DNA from: Thiothrix lacustris DSM 21227
GTDB taxonomy: Bacteria > Pseudomonadota > Gammaproteobacteria > Thiotrichales > Thiotrichaceae
Assembly (NCBI RefSeq): GCF_000621325.1
Contig: NZ_JHYQ01000038.1
Location: forward strand, 1-32,530
Direction: 5' to 3'
Length of the DNA: 32,530 nucleotides
Positions 32,292 to 32,530 of this stretch are shown in pieces. The notes under the pieces were generated by a model. The model did no database searches. It was not told the DNA's origin and worked only from the letters and a program-made list of their open reading frames with translations. Each line of letters opens with the position of its first letter. Positions within the stretch are counted from its first letter, which is position 1. The translations under genes and the position numbers were made by a program.

Positions 32292-32530
32292 ATGGAAACA
32301 AATGGTAACATCGCTTTCGACTGTAAGTACCACGTTGTATGGTGTACTAAGTATCGCCGCAGGGTACTGTCATCAGAAATTGAGGTGGCTCTCAAGCAAA
32401 TAGTGAGTGACGTTTGTGAAGAACGCAACGCCACCATCCTTGAGATGGAAGGGGGCGGCGATCACTTCCATCTCTTGGTTGCGGTTGACCCTCAATACGG
32501 GATTCACCGATTGGTGAAACAGATCAAGGG
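32292..32530 (+). CDS. tnpA: IS200/IS605 TnpA transposase, N-terminal part
   Basis: ATG 32292 opens a frame that runs off the window (79 full codons). The sequence KYHVVWCTKYRRRVL followed by the HUH motif GDHFHLLV (H58, H60) identifies the Y1 single-strand transposase TnpA. The catalytic tyrosine lies beyond the window. TATAAT at 32279-32284 is eight bases before the ATG and there is no ribosome-binding site, so the mRNA may be leaderless and expression low. Whether it is intact cannot be judged. Confidence 0.9.
   Translation, partial: METNGNIAFDCKYHVVWCTKYRRRVLSSEIEVALKQIVSDVCEERNATILEMEGGGDHFHLLVAVDPQYGIHRLVKQIK

Larger units (their letters stand above)
32183..32530 (+). mobile_element. 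IS200/IS605-family element, left part (runs off the window)
   Basis: A subterminal imperfect hairpin (32200-32221) and the start of a Y1 transposase gene mark the left end of an IS200/IS605-type element. These elements lack terminal inverted repeats and insert next to a short target, often TTAC. A TTAC is present at 32181-32184, so the boundary given is a guess. The right end is outside the window. Confidence 0.65.

Overview
The window reads as a chromosomal segment of a gammaproteobacterium, probably a sulfur-oxidising filamentous type such as Thiothrix and relatives (Thiotrichales). This is inferred from gene order and families, not from a ribosomal marker. Two conserved gammaproteobacterial blocks anchor it. 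One is leuC-leuD-leuB-usg-like-fimV-truA, the order seen in Pseudomonas but without asd. The other is 6S RNA-zapA-TIGR02449 gene, divergent from ygfB-pepP. A CbiX chelatase and an exported DsrE-fold protein fit a sulfur/siroheme lifestyle without proving it.

Layout. 1-2780: the 3' end of a large SdrD-B-repeat surface protein with an IPTL-CTERM sorting tail, then a glycine-rich protein with a decapeptide/pentapeptide repeat array. 2781-7932: a LysR regulator divergent from leuCDB and a catalytic-Cys-less Asd/Usg paralogue. 8190-14808: fimV, truA, a small RDD membrane protein, a ubiquinone-type FAD hydroxylase and an exported alpha/beta hydrolase. 14809-19855: an accessory zone with a hypothetical gene, a restriction-enzyme-like C-terminal remnant, small antitoxin-like and frameshifted ORFs, an intact TumE/TumA-type toxin-antitoxin pair, an Sfum_1244-like gene, a VapB-like remnant, a short phosphotyrosine phosphatase and a J-domain coiled-coil protein. 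19894-23063: a LysR/MFS divergent pair and a GcvA-type LysR. 23064-25922: a CU-rich twin-hairpin intergenic element, a Nudix CoA pyrophosphatase, a fatty-acid desaturase, CbiX and DsrE. 25923-28781: 6S RNA, zapA, the TIGR02449 coiled-coil gene, ygfB and pepP. 28778-32142: a thermolysin-like metallopeptidase and a DUF2254 membrane protein. 32183-end: the left end of an IS200/IS605-family element with the start of tnpA.

The most interesting signal is at about 23131-23287. Two consecutive stem-loops each present an uninterrupted CCT array (4 and 5 copies, anti-Shine-Dalgarno-like), and the second ends in a T-tract. This resembles the two-hairpin CCUCCUCCC (cuckoo/CcsR) small RNAs known from Alphaproteobacteria, but sits here in an apparent gammaproteobacterium. 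A related anti-SD/SD complement lies at 25931-25970, just after the 6S RNA and over the ribosome-binding site of the DsrE gene.
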